Below, in pieces: positions 58,719 through 64,000 of a stretch of 64,000 bases of DNA. The stretch's first letter is position 1, and each line of letters starts with the position of its first letter. Below the pieces are notes generated by a model that worked only from the letters and a program-made list of their open reading frames with translations, ran no database searches and had not been told where the DNA came from. A program made the position numbers and the translations under genes. The stretch comes from Rhizomys pruinosus (lineage: Eukaryota; Chordata; Mammalia; Rodentia; Spalacidae): assembly GCA_009823505.1 (NCBI GenBank), contig VZQC01009557.1, positions 9,783 through 73,782 on the forward strand. Direction: 5' to 3'.

Positions 58719-59030
58719 TGCTAAAAGATGTCATGTTTTCCTTAAGAAAGTGTTTGAAGGTTCCTCTTTGGCAAGCCCAAACAACCATCAATCTTGCCCT
58801 TGTGCTCCACACTGGGGTCTTTCCCTCCCATGGTCACCCAAATGAGGTCCAGTAAACACGTGACCTGTCCTGATCTTCCTGTACTGGCCTCCATGATACA
58901 GCCTGGGTAGTCCAACAATGGCAGTCTACACTGTGATGAGGCTGAAATCCCAGTAGCTGCTCAATCCACAAGCTGGATATCCCAGTAGTCCCCATCTGAC
59001 ACTGAAGGTTTGGAGGATTCTTGGAGAGAC

Positions 59031-61352
59031 ATAAATGAAGGATACAAGCGAGGGAAATCTCCCAAATTCCTTCTATGAAGCCAGCATCTCTCTAATATCA
59101 AAACCAGGCAAAGATAGGACCAAAAAAGAGAACTACAGACCCATCTCATTAATGAACATAGATGCAAAAATTCTCAACAAAATTCTCGTGAACTGCATAC
59201 AGACCCACATCAAAAAGATCATCCATCATGACCAAGTTGGAGTCATATCAGAGATGCAGGGATGGAACAACATATGAACATCAATAAATATCATAAAATA
59301 CATAAATGGACTGAAAGACAAAAACCACACAATCATCTCAATTGATGCAGAAAAAGCCTTTGACAAGATCCAGCATCCCTTCATGTTTAAAGTCTTAGAG
59401 GGAATTGGACTGAGGGGAACATTCCTCAACATGATCAAAGCCATATATAGCAAACCCACTGCCAACATCATCCTAAATGGAGAAAAATTGGAACCATTTA
59501 TCTTAAAGGCAGGAACCCAGCAAGGCTGCCCCTTATTGCCACTCCTCTTTAAAATAGTGCTTGAAACACTTGCTAGGGTAATAAGACAAGAGAAGTAAAT
59601 TAAAAGAGTACTATTCAGAAAAGAAGTTAAGCTATCCCTTTTTGCAGATGATATGATAGTTTACCTAAGGGATGCTAAAAACTCCACCAGAAAACTTCTA
59701 GAAATGATTAAGAGTTTTAGTAAAGTGGCAGGATACAAAATTAACCTAGAAAAACCAGGAGCTTTTCTTTACATCAACAATAAACAAGTGGAGAAGGACT
59801 ATAAGAAGACTTTCCCACTCACAATAGCCTAAAAAATAAAATACCTGGGAACAAACCTAACCAAAGATACCAAAGACCTCTACAACAAAAAATTAAACCC
59901 CTGAAGAAGGAGATTGAAAATGACATCAAAAGATGGAAAGACATCCCACGCTTGTGGATTGAGAAAATTAATATAGTAAAATGTCCATTTTACCCAAGTT
60001 GATATACAGATTCAATGCAATCCCAATCAAAATCCCCATGAGCTTCTTCACAGGCTTGGAAAAAAATCCTTAAATTCATATGGACAAAGAAAAGACCCCA
60101 AATAGCTAAAGCAACCCTGAGTGAAAAATGCAATACAGGGGGGATTACTCTACCAAACTTCAAACTATATTACAGGGCCATAGTCATAAAGACAGCCTGG
60201 TACTGGCATAAAAACAGACCCATTGACCAATGAAACAAAATTGAAGATCCCAACTTGAGCTCATACAATTTCAGCCACCTCATATTTGACAAAGGGCAAA
60301 AAACCCTCAATGGAGGAAGGATAGCATCTTTGGCAAATGGTGCTGGCAAAATCGGATCACCATTTGTAGAAAAACAAAATTAAACCCCTACTTCTCACCC
60401 TGTACAAAATTAAACTCCAAGTGGATCAAAGGTCTCAACGTGAAACCCAAAACCCTGAAGGTGATAGAAAAAAAAGTTGGCAAAAACCTACAAGACATAG
60501 GCATAGGAAAAGACTTTCTAAATTAAACAGTAGCTGCACACGAAATAAGCTCAACAGTCAACAAATGGTACCTCATCAAACTCAAAAGCTTCTGTACAGT
60601 GAAAGAAACAATCAAGGAAGTAAAGAGAAAACCCATAGAATAGGAGGAAATCTTCACCAGTGATACATCCGACAGAGCATTAACATCAAGAATATATAAA
60701 CTACTCAAAAAACAAACAAGTAAGAAAACAAATGACCTATTCAAAAGATGGAGTAAAGAGTTGAACAGAGACTTCACCAGTGAGGAATTAAAGATGGCTG
60801 ATAAACATCTTAAAAGTATTCAACATCATTAATAATTAAGGAAATGCAAATTAAAACCACTCTCAGATGTCATCTCACTCTCATATGACTGGCTAAATTC
60901 AAGAACACAAAAGGCACCAAATGCTGGAGAGGTTGTGGGGAAAGGGGAACACTCATCCACTGCTGGTGGGAATGTAAACTTGTACAACCATTATGGAAAG
61001 CAGTGTGGAGAACCCTTAAAAGACACAAAATGAGTCTACCATCTGACCCAGTCATACCACTCCTGGGTATATACCTAAAAGACTCATCCTACCACAAAGA
61101 TACATGCACATTCATGTTTATTGCAGCTCTCTTCACAATAGCAAAGAGCTGAAGCCAATCCAAATGCCCCTCAACAGACAAGTGGATGACAAAAATGTGG
61201 TACATCTACACTATGGAGTACTATTCAGCAGTAAATATGACATCATGAACTTTGCAGGTAAATGGATGGAGCTCAAAGCCATTATGCTAAGTGAAGTAAC
61301 ACAGTCCCAGAAAAACAAGCGGCTAATGGTTTCCCTCATTTGTGGATGCTAA
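59031..61352 (+). pseudogene. L1 ORF2 fragment (RT onward), copy 2
   Basis: Begins within the RT fingers (open 59035-59277, with the Asn-Tyr-Arg-Pro-Ile-Ser-Leu motif), continues 59383-59598 through the palm (Gly-Thr-Gln-Gln-Gly-Cys-Pro-Leu), and has the catalytic Phe-Ala-Asp-Asp at 59641-59652. A stop at 59596 and frameshifts after 59830 break it. The final segment, 61104-61352, is open to the natural ORF2 stop. Endonuclease and 5' regions are absent, so it is a 5'-truncated insertion. Confidence 0.9.
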
Positions 61353-61735
61353 CACCAAATCCCCAGTTGAAAGGCAAACTGAACAACATTATTGTTATAT
61401 TTGTTTATCTGAAAGTAACTATGTTGTTATAATGTAAATCTCTCAACATTGTCTAGTATCCACCCACCACTTATTTTCAGACTATGTAATTACTGTTTAT
61501 GGGTGGAGAATATATAACCATATTTTAGAGTAATATAAAATTAGTGGAAGAAAATGTGAATTCCTAAACATAAAAAAGTACTGAGAGAAAGATACAGGAC
61601 AGTTATGGCAGAATGTATGATCTGGGGTGGGGTGGGGTGGGGGGAAAGGAAAGGGGAATATACCTAAATTGAACTGAAAAATGTCTGAAATACACAAAAC
61701 ATCAATAAAAGTATAAAAAAGAAAATATAGACGCA
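61353..61735 (+). repeat. L1 3'UTR, short form
   Basis: 'gaaagtaactatgttgtta', 'catccacccaccac'-like text, a (GGGGT)n-like stretch at 61624-61642 and the end 'aacatcaataaaagtat'. It is about 380 bp, contrasting with the 1.7 kb long form at 13500-15246. Confidence 0.85.
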
Positions 61736-61830
61736 CACAAAAAATTTGCCTTCATACAAAGGAAGAGAATAAAATAAAAGGGTCAAATGAAAAAAGTTAC
61801 ACTTCTCTAAGCAGATCTAATTTTATATTT
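61736..61830. other. short unique spacer
   Basis: AT-rich spacer between two L1 3' ends. Nothing recognised. Confidence 0.4.
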
Positions 61831-61835
61831 TAAAC

Positions 61836-62159
61836 TTGCCACCCGACCCAGCCATACCACTCCTGGGCATGCACCCTCAAGACTCACCCCACCGCAGAGA
61901 TACATGCACGGCCATGTTTATTTCAACTCTCTTCACAATAGCAAGGAGCTGGAACCAACCCAAATGCCCCTCAACTGGTGAGTGGATAGAGAAAATGAGG
62001 TACATCTACACAATGGAGTTCTATGAAGCAGTAAAGAAAGACAACATCACGAGCTTTGCAGGAAAATGGCTGGAGCTAGAGGACATCATGCTGAGTGAAG
62101 TAACACAGTCCCAGAAAAACAAACGACGAATGGTATCCCTCATCTGTGGATGCTAGTGC
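61836..62159 (+). pseudogene. L1 ORF2 C-terminal fragment, young-looking
   Basis: 106 codons are open from 61836 to the natural ORF2 stop near 62156, with no frameshift. CpGs typical of an active source are retained (for example 'accgcagagatacatgcac', 'aaacgacgaatgg'), so this copy looks younger than its neighbours. It is severely 5'-truncated, as most L1 insertions are. Confidence 0.9.
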
Positions 62160-62520
62160 CATTACCTAGTTGTAAGTATTTCTTGTGTAGGGCCCCCTGA
62201 GCTTTTGTCCAAAAAGCCGTGGGTGCGTGAAGCAGTTGTGAACAACCATACACATAACAAACAAACAGAAGGACGCATTGTCAAAAGAAGCTGTATCTGA
62301 ATATACAGGCAAATTCGGCTCAAAACACAGGTCAACTCCTAGGGCGATCATTGGAACAGACGGAGAATGAGAGTGAAAGCAGGGTTGGGCGAATGCATCG
62401 AGGCGCTGGTGGGGTGGGGGAGTGTGGGAAGGGTGGTGAAACGGGTTAGATGGGGAAAAAGATAATAATAAATTTGATAATAAAATAATAAATAAATTAA
62501 TTTTTTTTTTTTTTTTCAAA
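62160..62520 (+). repeat. L1 3'UTR of the young copy
   Basis: A third 3'UTR type, with 'gggtgcgtgaagcagttgtg', 'catcgaggcgctgg', the G-rich 'ggtggggtgggggagtgtgg' and a tail of AATAAATAA followed by a T-run. Its CpGs are also preserved. Confidence 0.75.
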
Positions 62521-63885
62521 AAAAGAAAAAGGAAAACGTTACACGGATCTAACGCAGACCTAAGGTGAGGATGGGGGAAAACATAGATAAATTGACTATA
62601 AACTGGAGTGTAGAGAAATTAATTAATATGAAAATAAGAACTTTGTCAGTTAAAATAAGGAACTCTAATAGCATAGAGAAAAATTGGACACATTAACCAC
62701 TATAAATGATTCTGAAACATATCACAGGTAGAAAGATTATTTCAGGAGGGGAATGAGACTTCAGGCCGTGGGAGCTTGGCATAGGCTCTGGTTTTAGAGA
62801 AACGGGTCTGACTGGTAGGTAGTGAGGATGAACGGCGAAGCTACCAATGAAATCTCTTGGAAGCAAGCATGTGTAAAACCGAAAGGGGTAATGCAAGCGA
62901 GGAGTGGTAAAAAAATCCAGACATTCTGGGGGGTGAGAGGAGGGGCCTTAGTCAACTGCGATAAGAGTGACGAAGACTGCAGGGTGAAGAGGAAATGGGT
63001 CTGTGTGGAACCAGACACCCACAGGGCGGCGCGTAAACTCAGCGGAACGCCACCGGCCATGGAGAAAAAGCCCGGGCAAGGGAATCCGAAGAGGACCGCG
63101 CGGCACCGCGGCAGTCATGCACGACCAGGGGGGCAACAAACCGACGATTGCAGGGACAGGACATCTAGACAAAGAAAAAAGAAAATGAAATAAGGTAAAA
63201 TAAAGTCCGTGACCTTAGGGCCTGAAAAGCAAATTAGACGTATCATTACTATATTTTTTCAAGTAGAGAACCGGATTATACCTATTAGCCCAGCTGTCCT
63301 TTGGAATGGAACTCATCTATGTACCCGGATGGTGCATTGGAACTTCACAACTCAGTACGCCACCTATCTAAGATGCATGCCCGTTCCAAATTGCGAGAGA
63401 AGTGATAAGGAGGTGAGGCAAACCAAGCCCCGCACGAGTCGAAGAAAGGTGCAAGGTGGAACGTTTAAACTCAGTAAAGTAATTAAGCCGAAGTACAGAT
63501 AGATTGAATAAACATTTTAAGTGTACTTGTATTTTTAGCTCTTATTACTGGAAAAAAAAAAAACAAATCTTGACTATATGCATCACCGTTATCAGCAATA
63601 AGTTCCTCTATGCCCTGTCTATAGCCAAATACCATTTCCCACTAAAAAGGAAGCAGAGTTAGTCGAAGAATGACAGGTTTCGATTTCACAGGACGGAAGG
63701 AAATATACAAATGAATCTGCAATACACACTGGTCATTACCAACCTCAAATGAAAGAAGGCTATCCATGATGCGTTTGATCTGTCATAAAAAATGAACCAG
63801 CGATGGTCGCCGTCAAGAGTTTCCCATATGGCAAAAGATGAGACGTTTTTTTTATGCACCAATAAAAAAATAACCCGGAAATAAT
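62521..63885. other. anonymous CpG-retaining block
   Basis: CpG-dense around 62980-63130 (for example 'gcggcgcg', 'gaccgcgcggcaccgcgg'). Contains basic ORFs at 62822-63193 (123 codons) and 63209-63502 (97 codons) without recognisable domains. At about 63250-63350 a barely recognisable antisense B1 order appears ('cccagctgtcc', 'tggaactcatctatg', 'cttcacaactc'), suggesting strongly mutated or noisy rodent DNA rather than a gene. Confidence 0.4.
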
Positions 63886-63887
63886 GA

Positions 63888-64000
63888 GCCTGAAGAGATT
63901 GCTTAGTGGTTATGAGGGCTGACCACTCTTGCAGAGAACACAAGCTAAGTTTCCAGCACCCATACAGCAACTAACAACATCTGTAACTCAAGTTCCAGGA
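63888..64000 (+). repeat. B2 SINE, cut by the window edge
   Basis: 'gagcctgaagagattgctta', 'cactcttgcagagaacacaa' and 'ctgtaactcaagttccagga'. The B box is decayed. The rest lies beyond the window. Confidence 0.88.

Larger units (their letters stand above)
56712..61735 (+). repeat. 5.1 kb tandem block, copy 2
   Basis: Same order of parts as copy 1, with cleaner sequence: L1 3' terminus 56712-57055, ORF2 C-terminal fragment 57115-57655, anonymous segment 57656-58384, antisense L1 3' end 58385-58560, (GATA)n, (TTTTA)n at 58682-58718, dispersed segment 58735-59030, L1 59031-61735. Confidence 0.9.

Overview
The window is nuclear DNA of a muroid rodent. It carries B1 (7SL-derived), B2 (tRNA-derived), ID and B4 SINEs in quantity, several rodent L1 3' ends and a young-looking L1. 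Older eutherian fossils (a MIR and a MER5-like element) lie between them. The B2 bodies carry the text 'gggaatccgacaccctcttc', which from memory fits cricetids (voles, hamsters, deer mice) better than Mus. That placement is an inference. I find no convincing host protein-coding exon; the only candidate is a weak minus-strand ORF remnant near 5.9-6.3 kb.

Layout. 1-3.6 kb: AT-rich DNA with B1, B2 and ID copies and an L1 3' end. 3.64-5.77 kb: an anonymous block whose CpGs are not depleted. 5.8-13.5 kb: mostly unique DNA with two B1s, a MIR, simple repeats and old rodent repeats. 13.5-21.6 kb: one near full-length L1 on the minus strand, with a monomeric 5'UTR promoter, a degraded ORF1 and ORF2, and a 1.7 kb 3'UTR. 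21.6-25.5 kb: anonymous. 25.52-36.09 kb: a 10.6 kb minisatellite of about 330 copies of a 32-bp unit, the most striking object here. 36.1-47 kb: clean sequence dense in SINEs, with a 205-base gap, a MER5-like element, nested Lx-type L1 and a 38-nt tRNA-Val 5'-half insertion flanked by an 11-bp target-site duplication. 47-51.6 kb: a 2.0 kb block present twice in tandem. 51.6-61.7 kb: a 5.1 kb L1-containing block, also present twice. 61.8-62.5 kb: a young L1 3' end. 62.5-63.9 kb: a second CpG-retaining block. A B2 runs off the right edge.

Reliability. Frequent 1-2 base insertions and deletions are concentrated in the long repeats (L1s, minisatellite, duplicated blocks), while unique DNA at 36.5-47 kb reads cleanly. 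Single n characters sit at 2747, 25519 and 49102; two of them fall exactly at the edge of the array and at the end of a duplicated copy. I therefore read this as a long-read assembly that was poorly polished in repeats and possibly falsely duplicated at 47-61 kb. Broken L1 reading frames should not be read as biology without checking.
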